Source: a virus. From it: 54,753 nucleotides of DNA. Within the stretch, counting starts at the first letter, position 1; each line of letters opens with the position of its first letter. Made by a program: the position numbers and the translations under genes. The stretch covers positions 1 to 54,753 of IMG/VR virus record IMGVR_UViG_3300032086_001581; one strand, written 5' to 3'. Below the pieces are notes generated by a model, which saw only the letters and a program-made list of their open reading frames with translations, did not search any database and was not told where the DNA came from. Shown here piece by piece: positions 1 to 9,159 of the stretch.

Positions 1-2
1 AT

Positions 3-197
3 GCTAAACGTATTGTAACAGAAGATGGCGAAGTAAAAGTTGTAGAAATGAAAATGCGAGGTCGTAAAACAGGCGAAAGCGATGAGGATTACGATAGTGA
101 ATTATTTGAATTTGAACCTGATTACAAACCTAAAGGCGGAAGTAGTATAGGTTGGGATACAGACACGGATGGTCTAGGAGGAGCAGACGATGGCTGA
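3..197 (+). CDS. 3' end of an unidentified gene (5' truncated by window edge)
   Basis: An open frame runs from the window edge to a TGA at 195-197 and encodes the last 64 residues of a protein. The tail is very acidic and glycine-rich, with runs such as ESDEDYDSELFEFEPDY and a GGSSIGWDTDTDGLGG end, which suggests a flexible C terminus. It overlaps the next gene by 8 bases, as is usual in this cluster, so it is probably the preceding member of the same operon. No domain is visible in the part that remains and no function can be given. Confidence 0.7.
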   Translation, partial: AKRIVTEDGEVKVVEMKMRGRKTGESDEDYDSELFEFEPDYKPKGGSSIGWDTDTDGLGGADDG

Positions 198-939
198 GTT
201 GTATGCTAATATCAGCATAGGTCATGAAAATGACTGGACTGTATTAGAAAAACGTATTATTGCGGCGGCACAATGTCATAGTGATGCTATTGTAATTTCT
301 AAAACAACTCCTGAATATACTATACCAAAAAATAAAAAATATGTTAGTATTAATAGTAAGTGGGGTAACCTACCTTATATAGATGTGGCAAAGAGAAGTG
401 AGATAGATGAATTAAATGTGCATAAATTTAATAAACTAACAGAAGAGATTGGGATACCTGTAATATGGAGTATTACAGACTCAGAAGCAGGAAGTTGGGT
501 ACTAGAAAATACAAACTGTACTGATGTAAAAATACATTTTGAGTCTAGAAATAATTTTGATCTATGGAAATTTTGTGAGGAAAGATTTAAACATATAATA
601 ATTCCTTTTGGCGGCATTTTAGAAACAGTAAAACCTAAACTTTGGCGTACAAAAGAACATGTGTCAGTATACCATGCGGCATACAAAATGCCTAGTTCTA
701 TTGAAGACTTAAACTTAGATAAGATAGAAGTTTTAAAAGAATATTCCGATAGAGTTGGATATGAAGGCAGAAGCTCAGATATATATCCTGATTGTGCAGT
801 AGAATTAAAAAATATAAATTATATAGAAAAGTTTTTAGGTGATGATGCTGGTGATCTTGGTGATGCTGTTTTAACTCCTAAGAGATTTTATGATATGTTT
901 ATAAACTTAAATCAACTTGAGATAGCAAATGGCGGATAA
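190..939 (+). CDS. Divergent NeuB/SpsE-like nonulosonate (sialic acid) synthase
   Basis: The 249-residue protein resembles the TIM barrel of NeuB-type synthases, which condense phosphoenolpyruvate with a hexosamine to make sialic-acid-like sugars. The N terminus has an ISIGHEND block like the family's EISxNH start. The centre has IPFGGILETVK (138-148), then YHAAYKMPSSIEDLNL (161-176), VGYEGRS (189-195) and IEKFLGDD (212-219), in family order. It is short (family about 340) and has no C-terminal antifreeze-like SAF domain. The usual metal-binding His in GYSDHT is replaced (GYEGRS), and the His of IEKH is lost, so activity is uncertain. The family call is a pattern match by eye. The gene overlaps both neighbours and opens the visible cluster. 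Confidence 0.6.
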   Translation: MAELYANISIGHENDWTVLEKRIIAAAQCHSDAIVISKTTPEYTIPKNKKYVSINSKWGNLPYIDVAKRSEIDELNVHKFNKLTEEIGIPVIWSITDSEAGSWVLENTNCTDVKIHFESRNNFDLWKFCEERFKHIIIPFGGILETVKPKLWRTKEHVSVYHAAYKMPSSIEDLNLDKIEVLKEYSDRVGYEGRSSDIYPDCAVELKNINYIEKFLGDDAGDLGDAVLTPKRFYDMFINLNQLEIANGG

Positions 940-1081
940 ATTTTGGACTCATAAATGTAAACAGGTGGGGCACACAGGAACACTTAAAGGGGAGCCTTGC
1001 AATTATTGTGACGTCACAGAAGAAGACATAGAGCAAGAAGATATGCATGACGACTTTTTATTTAATCCTGAAATAGTATGA
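929..1081 (+). CDS. 50-residue putative zinc-binding protein
   Basis: A short frame begins at ATG 929, inside the end of the NeuB-like gene, and stops with a TGA that overlaps the ATG of the next gene (ATGA). It starts MADKFWTHKCK and contains C10, a PCNYCD pair (C24, C27) and a very acidic second half (EEDIEQEDMHDD). The CxxC and upstream Cys/His suggest a single small zinc site. Its position between two coupled genes, with overlaps on both sides, makes it a real gene rather than a chance frame. Function is unknown; a small accessory or scaffold for the following radical SAM enzyme is only a guess. Confidence 0.6.
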   Translation: MADKFWTHKCKQVGHTGTLKGEPCNYCDVTEEDIEQEDMHDDFLFNPEIV

Positions 1082-2481
1082 GTAAAATTAAACCTAAATG
1101 GGAACACGGTGCTATGCACCCAGATTCAGAAAACAAAGTGTTTTGTACTGCACCCTGGACCCACACATATATTTCTCCGCAGTCAGAGAGGCGTATGTGC
1201 TGTGCATCACGTGAAGACCATATGATGCAGAAACAATATATAGATGCTAGTAATGATGAAAGCACAGGATTATTTAGACCAGTAGGAACTATAGCAGACT
1301 ACAAACCAGTTACACTAAAAGAACATTGGAACTCACCTTACATGATGGACATTAGAAAGAAACTAATGGCAGGTGAGGAAATACCACAATGTAATGTTTG
1401 TAATGATAGTGTGTTAAGCCAAAGTACATATAGACAATGGTTTACAGGTTATTTGTTTGAAGATAAAATAGATAAATGTTTTGAGGAGACAGACGAAAAT
1501 GGATACACTACAATGGAACCTATCTCTTTTGATTATAGGGTTAGTAATTTATGCAATTTTAAATGCCGTATGTGTGGCGAGCCGCTCAGCTCAGCATGGG
1601 AGGCTGAGAAGCGAAAGCATGATCAATGGTCGCCTGAGAACCAGCCGTTCATGGTTCCAGAGAATAAAAAGATAATTGACAAGTTTCAAAAAGAAGTAGT
1701 AGAAGAAGAGTTTTGGGAATATATTTGTTCGGGTACAGTAGAAGAATTATACTGGGTAGGTGGTGAACCATTAATGTATGATATACATTGGCGAGCAATG
1801 GATAGATTAGCACAAGATGATACACTAAAACTTGTACACTTACGTTACAATAGTAATTTAAGTCGTGTGAGATTAGGTAAGCATTACTTATATGACTGGT
1901 TGCCACAAGCAAAAGACTGGACAATGTGTGCAAGTATAGATGGCACAGGTTGGATAGGGGAATTTATTCGCACAGGTCTTAAATGGGACGAGTGGGATAA
2001 AAACTTTAGAGAAGGTGTAGCATTACCAGGCGGACATGATAAAATGCTAATGGACTTAACACTAACTGGTCCTGGTATGTTAGACTTAAAAAACTTTTTT
2101 GACTACGCAATAGAATTAGATGTAAAAATTGAAACAAAAAGAATGTTTGCCTTCCATAGTGATATTGTTTTTAGTCCCATGGCATGGCCTAGACATATAT
2201 TAGACAGAATAATACATGAGAACTTAGATTATATCCGTCCACGTGCAACACATAAGCAACAAACATTAATAAACGAATTAGAAAATATGCTCACAGTCCC
2301 TACATTTGAGGAACAATGGCCTGACGAGCATGAGGATAATTTCTTTAAAGGCAGAAAATGGCAAAGGCGTATTGCTGAAATGAGACCAGAAGAAGCAACT
2401 ACTATAGAAGATGTCTATAAATTAGACAATGAGCTATATGATTGGTGGATGAGAACAGACTACAAGGACAATCAGAGATAA
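1078..2481 (+). CDS. Radical SAM protein, paralogue 1 (N-terminal SPASM/twitch-like block)
   Basis: This is the first of six related proteins (467 residues, the longest). The radical SAM [4Fe-4S] motif is CNFKCRMC at C159, C163 and C166, followed by a GGEP motif for SAM amino-group binding. Ahead of the core is a Cys-rich block: VFCTAPWTH (C23), MCC (C41, C42) and CNVC (C105, C108), with C23 and C41 separated by exactly 17 residues as in all six paralogues. In known SPASM/twitch enzymes such a cluster domain follows the core; here it precedes it. The substrate is unknown. Radical SAM enzymes of this type oxidise or rearrange sugars, amino acids or peptides. The neighbours favour a sugar, which is inference. 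Confidence 0.85.
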   Translation: MSKIKPKWEHGAMHPDSENKVFCTAPWTHTYISPQSERRMCCASREDHMMQKQYIDASNDESTGLFRPVGTIADYKPVTLKEHWNSPYMMDIRKKLMAGEEIPQCNVCNDSVLSQSTYRQWFTGYLFEDKIDKCFEETDENGYTTMEPISFDYRVSNLCNFKCRMCGEPLSSAWEAEKRKHDQWSPENQPFMVPENKKIIDKFQKEVVEEEFWEYICSGTVEELYWVGGEPLMYDIHWRAMDRLAQDDTLKLVHLRYNSNLSRVRLGKHYLYDWLPQAKDWTMCASIDGTGWIGEFIRTGLKWDEWDKNFREGVALPGGHDKMLMDLTLTGPGMLDLKNFFDYAIELDVKIETKRMFAFHSDIVFSPMAWPRHILDRIIHENLDYIRPRATHKQQTLINELENMLTVPTFEEQWPDEHEDNFFKGRKWQRRIAEMRPEEATTIEDVYKLDNELYDWWMRTDYKDNQR

Positions 2482-3227
2482 TGTTATTAGTAAAAAAAGA
2501 CTGTAGTATGTTAGTGTATAGTGTGGGTAAGACAGGCACTACATCTATACTTAAAAGTGTTTTAGGATTTAATCCTCCACCATTTGCAGATGCAAGTTTA
2601 TACACAAACCTAGATTATGTGGGCGTAGGAGAGGGCTCAGGAAGAGTTATTTTAGAACAGTTTAATCTTGTAGATAAAGATGATCATGATTATATAGACC
2701 AATTTAATGCATTAAAAAGATTGATACAAAAAGGTGCTGTACCACACTTTGTTATTAGAGATCCTTGGCAACGTTATGTTAGTGGTGTAAAAGAAGTACT
2801 ACTTGATTTATTAGAGCCACTATATGGTAATGAGAACGGTATTAAACTTAATGAGTTAGTATTACAGCAACCATTAAAATGTGAAGACCTTTTAAACAGA
2901 TTTATATACCTAACTGAATATGATGCAATAAATTTGTCTAAATACAATTATAAGTACTTAAAATCATATGCTATTAATGACAACTATCATACCAGAAACT
3001 GGTTAAAAGAAATAAGTCATTTCTCAAATAAAGTAATTATAAAAAGTAAAGACATAAACAACTTTACCAAAGATATAGGATTTACTCCTGTGGAGTTCCA
3101 AAATACTACAGACAAAAAATTTAAAAATCACCTAAGTGAAATCATAAAAAACTTAAACTTGTACTATGTGTTAGAAGAATATTTAAGTCATGAAATACAA
3201 GAATATAATAATTTATGTAAAAAATAA
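2481..3227 (+). CDS. Sulfotransferase-like protein (PAPS-dependent family), copy 1
   Basis: ATG 2481 overlaps the previous stop (TAATG), so I prefer it to an upstream in-frame start at 2442. The 248-residue product has a 5'-phosphosulfate-binding loop, VGKTGTTS (15-22), near the N terminus and a 3'-phosphate-binding signature, RDPWQRYVSG (93-102). These are the two hallmarks of cytosolic and carbohydrate sulfotransferases, which move sulfate from PAPS to a hydroxyl or amine. No membrane segment is seen, so it would act in the cytoplasm. It is directly followed by a second divergent copy. No PAPS synthetase is seen in the window, so the donor would come from the host. Confidence 0.7.
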   Translation: MLLVKKDCSMLVYSVGKTGTTSILKSVLGFNPPPFADASLYTNLDYVGVGEGSGRVILEQFNLVDKDDHDYIDQFNALKRLIQKGAVPHFVIRDPWQRYVSGVKEVLLDLLEPLYGNENGIKLNELVLQQPLKCEDLLNRFIYLTEYDAINLSKYNYKYLKSYAINDNYHTRNWLKEISHFSNKVIIKSKDINNFTKDIGFTPVEFQNTTDKKFKNHLSEIIKNLNLYYVLEEYLSHEIQEYNNLCKK

Positions 3228-3997
3228 TGAGAGTAATAGAAACAGATAAACAAATTATTTTTGCGGCCAGTAAATGTGGAACTTCGACTTTTTTAGGTTC
3301 ACAAGATAGCGAGGAATATAGAATTTTTACTACTAAAGGATGTCCATATAGAAAGCAAATAAATTTATGTAAAAAACTTTTACATAAAAGTAAAAAAGAA
3401 TTAATTATTTGTATTAGAGAACCTGAAGAGAGATTTTTAAGTGGCTTATATGAAGTTGTTTTTAAACAAAACTGTTTGTTATTAATAGAACAACTAGTCG
3501 ATTCAAATGCTGATACAAGCACTATATCAGATGTATTTAATGCCTACACAGATATAAAATTTTGGGATAGAACATTACCTGTATATTTACAAAGTGCAAT
3601 GCCTTTATATTGGCAAAATGGAATACTATTTAATTACCAAGCAGAATTATTTTGTGGTAATTGGTTATCACATGCAGATTCAATAAAAGAATATGCACAA
3701 GACACAGGCTACAATTACAAAATTATAGACTTATCTAATTTATCTAAATGGCTTTCAGAAGAAAATCTACCTATTTTAAATAAAAATGAAAAAAACGATA
3801 TATTTTATTATATGCCAAAATTAAAATCCGCATATAAAAATAATAAAGATTTATATGACAGTGACTCTATATTTAAGGCTTTTGCTGATGCATTCTATAA
3901 TTGTCCTCCTTTTGTAAAAGAAAACTTTGAAAGGTATATTAGGGAAGAAAAAAATATGTATAGTAAATTACTATCAGAAGCATACCAAACAAAATAA
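3227..3997 (+). CDS. Sulfotransferase-like protein, copy 2
   Basis: The start ATG overlaps the preceding stop codon. This 256-residue protein repeats the layout of its neighbour: a loop SKCGTSTF (15-22) in the 5'-phosphosulfate position and REPEERFLSG (64-73) in the 3'-phosphate position. In the first motif Lys-Cys-Gly replaces the more usual Lys-Thr-Gly. The rest is strongly diverged from copy 1, so the two probably act on different acceptors or positions. The family assignment rests on the two motifs and their spacing from the N terminus; the substrate cannot be read from the sequence. Confidence 0.6.
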   Translation: MRVIETDKQIIFAASKCGTSTFLGSQDSEEYRIFTTKGCPYRKQINLCKKLLHKSKKELIICIREPEERFLSGLYEVVFKQNCLLLIEQLVDSNADTSTISDVFNAYTDIKFWDRTLPVYLQSAMPLYWQNGILFNYQAELFCGNWLSHADSIKEYAQDTGYNYKIIDLSNLSKWLSEENLPILNKNEKNDIFYYMPKLKSAYKNNKDLYDSDSIFKAFADAFYNCPPFVKENFERYIREEKNMYSKLLSEAYQTK

Positions 3998-4064
3998 AAA
4001 CGCAAAATCTATTCCGATAAATATACAGGTAGTAAAAACTACACAAACAACACAGGAGATAGAG

Positions 4065-5384
4065 ATGGCCTCAGTCGGATTTATCGGTGTAGGTAAGTTA
4101 GGACAAGCCTGTGCCGAGATGGTCGCTGAAGTACATGATGTTGTTGGTTATGATGTTAATCCTGTAGAGCCTGAAAACTTTACAATGAGTGACACGTTGG
4201 AAGGAGCAGTAAAAGGACAAGATATTGTTTTTATTGCTGTACCTACACCGCATGACCCACAGTATGATGGAAAAGCACCAACCAGCCATTTACCAAACAA
4301 GGACTTTGACTACGGTTTAGTTAAGCAAGTTCTTTCAGAAGTAAATGCGGTTGCAACAAAAGACCAATTAGTAGTCCTTATATCAACAGTTCTCCCTGGA
4401 ACTACCAGGAGAGAGTTTATTGATTTAATTCCAAATGCCAGATTCGTTTACAATCCATACTTAATTGCTATGGGTACAGTAAAGTGGGATATGGTTAATC
4501 CAGAAATGGTAATGATTGGAACAGAAGATGGAAGTGAAACAGGTGACGCATTGGAACTTGTAGACTTTTATAAAACAATAATGCAAAACGAACCAAGATA
4601 CATTATAGGTACTTGGGACGAAACAGAATGTATTAAGGTATTTTACAATACATTTATATCAGCAAAAGTAAGTTTGGTAAACATGATACAAGATGTTGCA
4701 GAAAAATCAGGTAATATAAACGCAGAATTAGTTTGTGATGCCTTAGCAACATCCGATAGACGTATTATGGGTCCAGGATATATGAAGCCAGGTATGGGCG
4801 ATGGTGGTGCATGTCATCCACGTGATAATATTGCTCTACGTTACATGGCAGAAAAACTTGATTTAGGATATGACTTATTTGATGCTGTAATGTTAAGTAG
4901 AGAAAAACAAGCAGAAAATATGGCTAAATCTTTAATGGATTTTGCAGGTGATTGGCATCCTACAACACAGACAACTATACCAAGTATGCCTGTTATTATT
5001 GTAGGCAAAGCATACAAGCCATTAGTAGAATATGAAACAGGTTCTAGTAGTATGCTTGTAGGACATTACATTGAAAAAGCAGGGTTCGAACTGCATTACT
5101 ACGACGAAAAAACCGGTGATATACCGCCACAAGATGTACTCGACAATCCTGCAGTATATTTACTTGCACATAATCCAGGCATTACATATGGTGATCAGTT
5201 GGATACTGTACCAGGTTGGTACAATGGCGAGCATAGTGTGACAGATTGTGATACTGCTTTAACAGTAGCAACAGGTAATGGAACAGAATTAAATTTTGCT
5301 AAGAATAGTATTATTGTTGATCCATGGAGAAAAACTCCAGACATTGACGGTGTTACAGTAATACATTACGGTAATACTAGGTAG
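4065..5384 (+). CDS. UDP-glucose/GDP-mannose dehydrogenase family protein
   Basis: I chose ATG 4065 because AGGAG lies 6 bases upstream and the protein then begins with the dinucleotide fold, VGFIGVGKLG (4-13); an upstream start at 3927 would add 46 non-homologous residues. The 439-residue enzyme has the expected middle-domain pattern (E188, K191, N195, K201) and the catalytic Cys loop GMGDGGACHPRDN with C250. The family oxidises a nucleotide-sugar C6 alcohol to the uronic acid with two NAD+. The C-terminal domain has GKAYKPLVEYETGSS, like the UDP-binding region. It supports a sugar-making role for the cluster; the exact sugar is unknown. Confidence 0.85.
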   Translation: MASVGFIGVGKLGQACAEMVAEVHDVVGYDVNPVEPENFTMSDTLEGAVKGQDIVFIAVPTPHDPQYDGKAPTSHLPNKDFDYGLVKQVLSEVNAVATKDQLVVLISTVLPGTTRREFIDLIPNARFVYNPYLIAMGTVKWDMVNPEMVMIGTEDGSETGDALELVDFYKTIMQNEPRYIIGTWDETECIKVFYNTFISAKVSLVNMIQDVAEKSGNINAELVCDALATSDRRIMGPGYMKPGMGDGGACHPRDNIALRYMAEKLDLGYDLFDAVMLSREKQAENMAKSLMDFAGDWHPTTQTTIPSMPVIIVGKAYKPLVEYETGSSSMLVGHYIEKAGFELHYYDEKTGDIPPQDVLDNPAVYLLAHNPGITYGDQLDTVPGWYNGEHSVTDCDTALTVATGNGTELNFAKNSIIVDPWRKTPDIDGVTVIHYGNTR

Positions 5385-5388
5385 TAAT

Positions 5389-6714
5389 ATGTCAGACCCA
5401 AAATATTGTTCACTACTCTGGAAACACATTAGTAACGAGCCGTTAGGGCATGTTAGGACATGTTGTATTGCCAGAGATAGAGTGCCTGATGAAAATGGCA
5501 GAGAATATACTTTGGGTCAAACGTCTGTAAAAGATATATTTCACAGCAAATATTACAAAGAAATAAGACAAGCAATTAGAGATGGTGAAATGCCTAAAAA
5601 CTGTGAGCCTTGTTGGCAAGATGAACGCAACGGCAAAAAATCTAAAAGGCAACTATATAACGAAATTGCAGAACAAAGATATGGCGATATAAATTATGAC
5701 GAAGAGCCGGATCTACCTGAAGACTTTCAACTTATACTTAGTAATACTTGTAATTTAAAATGCAGAAGTTGTAATCCAAACTACAGTAGTAAATGGGTTA
5801 AGGAAGCAAAAGACAGAAAACTTCCTTACATAGAAGAAACTGTAAAAATAGGCATGAATGATTCAGCATCTAAGTTTTGGACCCATATGGACGATTGGCT
5901 ACCTAACATAAGATTTTTAGAAGTAATGGGTGGTGACCCGTTATATATGAAAGAGTTCAGGACATTTGCAGATAAACTTATGGCTGATGATATTGCAAAA
6001 GATTTAGAAATATCCTTTAGTACAAATGGCACTACAGTAAATAGACCATTTATAGAAAAAATGTTATCTAATTTTAAAAGTGTAGGATTTAATGTTAGTA
6101 TTGATGCCGCAGTACCTAAAAGATTTAATTATTTAAGACACGGCGCAGACTGGAAGGAGGTTGCAGATAATTTAGATTGGTTCCACGATTTATTAATAGA
6201 AAGAGGAATTAGTATAGGCATAACTGTAACTATAACAGCATTAAATGTTATGTATCTAGGTGAATTACATAAAATATTTGAAGAACGTTGGCCTCAATTT
6301 ATTATATTTCATAATATGGCTAATTTTCCAACTTGGTTTAATTGTAATGTGTTCCCAGAAGAATGTAAGCCTGAAATAGTTGAAAGTTTACAAGATACTA
6401 GTAATTTTAGGCCAGAATACCAACAGGAAATAAATGGTATTTTTCATCATGTTATGACTCCACGAACTCTTACAACTTTGCCTTACGGTACAAGTGGAGA
6501 AGATACAGTTGAAGCAGAAATAGAAAAACGATGGTTTATGTTTTGTAAAGAAGTTGTCGCTGGTGATTTATATAGAAAGGAAAATTTTAGAGAAAGTTTC
6601 CCTGAATTGTTTACGATACTTGTAAAACATAGAGTTTTTAACTATGATACTTTTAAGTATAATATTGAAAACATTCCAAACTTTGGAAACCTCCAAGCAG
6701 GAACAATTATATGA
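5389..6714 (+). CDS. Radical SAM protein, paralogue 2
   Basis: A 441-residue protein beginning 4 bases after the dehydrogenase. The radical SAM motif is CNLKCRSC (C121, C125, C128), and a VMGGDPLYM segment stands in the GGEP position, so the conserved Glu is an Asp here. The N-terminal block is YCSLLWKH (C7), TCCIAR (C25, C26) and CEPC (C72, C75), with C7 and C25 again 17 residues apart. It ends with a conserved tail (ENFRESFPELFTILVKH) also recognisable in the other copies. It overlaps the next paralogue by 4 bases (ATGA). Substrate unknown. Confidence 0.85.
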   Translation: MSDPKYCSLLWKHISNEPLGHVRTCCIARDRVPDENGREYTLGQTSVKDIFHSKYYKEIRQAIRDGEMPKNCEPCWQDERNGKKSKRQLYNEIAEQRYGDINYDEEPDLPEDFQLILSNTCNLKCRSCNPNYSSKWVKEAKDRKLPYIEETVKIGMNDSASKFWTHMDDWLPNIRFLEVMGGDPLYMKEFRTFADKLMADDIAKDLEISFSTNGTTVNRPFIEKMLSNFKSVGFNVSIDAAVPKRFNYLRHGADWKEVADNLDWFHDLLIERGISIGITVTITALNVMYLGELHKIFEERWPQFIIFHNMANFPTWFNCNVFPEECKPEIVESLQDTSNFRPEYQQEINGIFHHVMTPRTLTTLPYGTSGEDTVEAEIEKRWFMFCKEVVAGDLYRKENFRESFPELFTILVKHRVFNYDTFKYNIENIPNFGNLQAGTII

Positions 6715-7958
6715 GCATAAAAGACGATAAATTTTGTCCGTTGCCATGGAATCATTTAGGCACCCATCCACATGGTGGTGTTACACCTTGTTGTATATCA
6801 GATATGACAGCAGGTAAAAATAGAGCAAGAAATTACGGTGAAGAACGAGATGAGTTCTTTAATTTAAATGATCACGATATAGAAACACATATGAATAGTG
6901 ATTATTTTAAAGAGATAAGAAAGGAGATGTTAAATGATATTGAGCCTAAAGCATGTAAAAGATGCTACCAGGAAGAAAGAAAGGGAATTGAGAGCAAACG
7001 TATCTACGAGTCCAAGATATATAAGGACTTTGACCCCGATTACGCATCCAGAATTACGAGTGAGGATGGTAGCATACCTATGGACCTTCGTTTTGTTGAG
7101 TTGCGTCTCGGTAATGTATGTAATGTCCGCTGTCGTACATGTAATCCAGCAAGTAGTTCGCGTTGGGTGGCAGACTATAAAAAAATTGTGGATTCCCTGG
7201 ACTTCGTAAATGACGGATACAGTTGGTTAGATCACAAACACGATTTTCAATGGCCAGAAGATGAAAAATTTTATGAAGATTTATTTAAATGTGCACCTAA
7301 TATGGAAGTACTTTATATTAATGGCGGAGAGCCCACACTTATAAAAGCACATTGGAAGTTTTTAGAAATGCTTGTTGAAAGTGGACGTAGTAAAAATATT
7401 ATACTATGGTATAATATTAATATGACGCAAGTACCTGATAAAGCGATTCCACTTTGGAAAGAATTTAAAGAGGCAAGAGTTTGTCCTAGTATAGACGATC
7501 TTGATCACAGAAACAAGTACATAAGGTTCCCTACAGAATGGTCAGATGTAGAGAATAATTTACAAAAAATTATACAAGTACCTGAACTTACTGTGAGGAT
7601 AACACAAACAGTAAGTGCATATAGTTATATCTATTTAGACGAGTTTTTAGACTGGGCACCTGTGCCTGTAGATATGAACTTTGTATATGACCCTGATTAC
7701 CTATCGCCTGGAATACTACCTCCTGTCGTGAGACACGAGGCCCATGCCAAGTTTAGAAAAACGATGGGTAACAGACATGAGCTTGGAACATTGTTGAGCA
7801 TGTATAATGACGATGATTGGGATGAAGTTAAGTGGGAACACTTTTGTCGGTACAATGACGAGCTAGATAAAATACGCAATCATGAAGATGGTTGGAGGGA
7901 AGTTTTTCCTGAACTAATTGAAATATTGGATAGACATGGAATTCAGCACAAATATTGA
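6711..7958 (+). CDS. Radical SAM protein, paralogue 3
   Basis: A 415-residue member of the tandem array. Core motif CNVRCRTC (C137, C141, C144) with INGGEPTLI downstream. N-terminal block: FCPLPWNH (C9), PCCISD (C27, C28) and CKRC (C82, C85), followed by EERKGIESKR, a piece shared with copies 2, 4 and 5. The tail GWREVFPELIEILDRH matches the copy 2 ending. The local base composition around 6930-7210 is less AT-rich than the rest of the cluster. It is translationally coupled at both ends. Confidence 0.85.
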   Translation: MSIKDDKFCPLPWNHLGTHPHGGVTPCCISDMTAGKNRARNYGEERDEFFNLNDHDIETHMNSDYFKEIRKEMLNDIEPKACKRCYQEERKGIESKRIYESKIYKDFDPDYASRITSEDGSIPMDLRFVELRLGNVCNVRCRTCNPASSSRWVADYKKIVDSLDFVNDGYSWLDHKHDFQWPEDEKFYEDLFKCAPNMEVLYINGGEPTLIKAHWKFLEMLVESGRSKNIILWYNINMTQVPDKAIPLWKEFKEARVCPSIDDLDHRNKYIRFPTEWSDVENNLQKIIQVPELTVRITQTVSAYSYIYLDEFLDWAPVPVDMNFVYDPDYLSPGILPPVVRHEAHAKFRKTMGNRHELGTLLSMYNDDDWDEVKWEHFCRYNDELDKIRNHEDGWREVFPELIEILDRHGIQHKY

Positions 7959-9159
7959 AGATCACGATAATGATGTAATGTGTATCCTGCCATGGATTCA
8001 TATGCACCCTTGGCCTAACGGCAAAACAATGTTATGCTGTGACTCGCCATGGGAACATAATATAGGTGATCTACGAGAAAATAGTTTACAAGAAGTATGG
8101 AACAGTGAGCGAATGAAAGAAATTCGTCTTAATATGTTGAACGGTAAAAAATGTAAAGAATGTGTACGTTGTTATGAAAAGGAAGAAAAAGGACACGATA
8201 GCCTAAGAGTAAGAAGTAACAAAGATTGGTTACAACCTCATTGGGGCAAAGTATCAAATACAAATCCTGACGGCAGTTTAGATGATTTACACATAGTATA
8301 TTTAGATTTTCGTTTTAGTAATGTTTGCAACTTACGTTGTAGATATTGCGGGCCTGAACTTAGTAGTAACTGGTATGCTGATGCTAAAGCAAGTACATTT
8401 AATGTAAGTCCAACAGAAAGAATAATACAAATCCGTAAAGACGTAGATAACTTTATGGAAGAATTTGATCCTATGTTGGAACACATAGAGCAAATTTATT
8501 GGGCAGGTGGTGAACCTATTTTAATGGACGAGCATTGGGGCATAATGAACAGGCTTGTTGAAATGGGCAAAACAGATATACGGATTTTTTATAATACAAA
8601 TTTTACAACATTAGAATATAAAGGGCAAAGTGTATTAGACTTATGGAAAAACTTTGATAATATAAGTGTTGGTGCAAGTTTAGATGCAGAAGGCGTACGT
8701 GGAGAATATCAACGTAAAGGAACTGTGTGGGGTGACGTTGAAAATAACATTATAGAACTGCGAGAACGCTCTCCTGAAGTAGACTTTTATATAAGTGCTA
8801 CAGTTAGTGCCTATAATGCCTGGCATATAACAGACTTTCATAGAAGTTGGGTAGATAAAGGTTACATAAAGCCAGGTGACTGGTATATGAATGTATTACT
8901 TAATAATGAAAGATTTAGAATGAGTGTACTACCACAAGGCTTAAAAGCAGAAATAAAAGAAAAATGGAAAAAGCACCTACGTTGGTTAGAACCTCAAGAC
9001 AATATAGGCAGAGCGACAGAAGGTTATAAGAGTGCAATAAAATTTTTAGATGATGACCACACTCATTTACTAAACGAGTTTAAATCATTTAATGTAGAAT
9101 TTGATAAACTGAGAGATGAAAACTTTGACGATGTGTATCCAGAGTTGGCAGGAATATGA
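7936..9159 (+). CDS. Radical SAM protein, paralogue 4
   Basis: I place the start at ATG 7936; the longer frame from 7918 would need a TTG. The gene overlaps copy 3 by 23 bases and gives 407 residues. Core motif CNLRCRYC (C131, C135, C138), then WAGGEPILM. The N-terminal block is MCILPWIHMHPWPNGK (C16), LCCDSPW (C34, C35) and CVRC (C76, C79). The run ENSLQEVWNSERMKEIR between the clusters closely resembles the segment between Cys clusters of ordinary C-terminal SPASM domains, which is the best evidence that this block is SPASM-like but relocated. Substrate unknown. Confidence 0.85.
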   Translation: MEFSTNIEDHDNDVMCILPWIHMHPWPNGKTMLCCDSPWEHNIGDLRENSLQEVWNSERMKEIRLNMLNGKKCKECVRCYEKEEKGHDSLRVRSNKDWLQPHWGKVSNTNPDGSLDDLHIVYLDFRFSNVCNLRCRYCGPELSSNWYADAKASTFNVSPTERIIQIRKDVDNFMEEFDPMLEHIEQIYWAGGEPILMDEHWGIMNRLVEMGKTDIRIFYNTNFTTLEYKGQSVLDLWKNFDNISVGASLDAEGVRGEYQRKGTVWGDVENNIIELRERSPEVDFYISATVSAYNAWHITDFHRSWVDKGYIKPGDWYMNVLLNNERFRMSVLPQGLKAEIKEKWKKHLRWLEPQDNIGRATEGYKSAIKFLDDDHTHLLNEFKSFNVEFDKLRDENFDDVYPELAGI

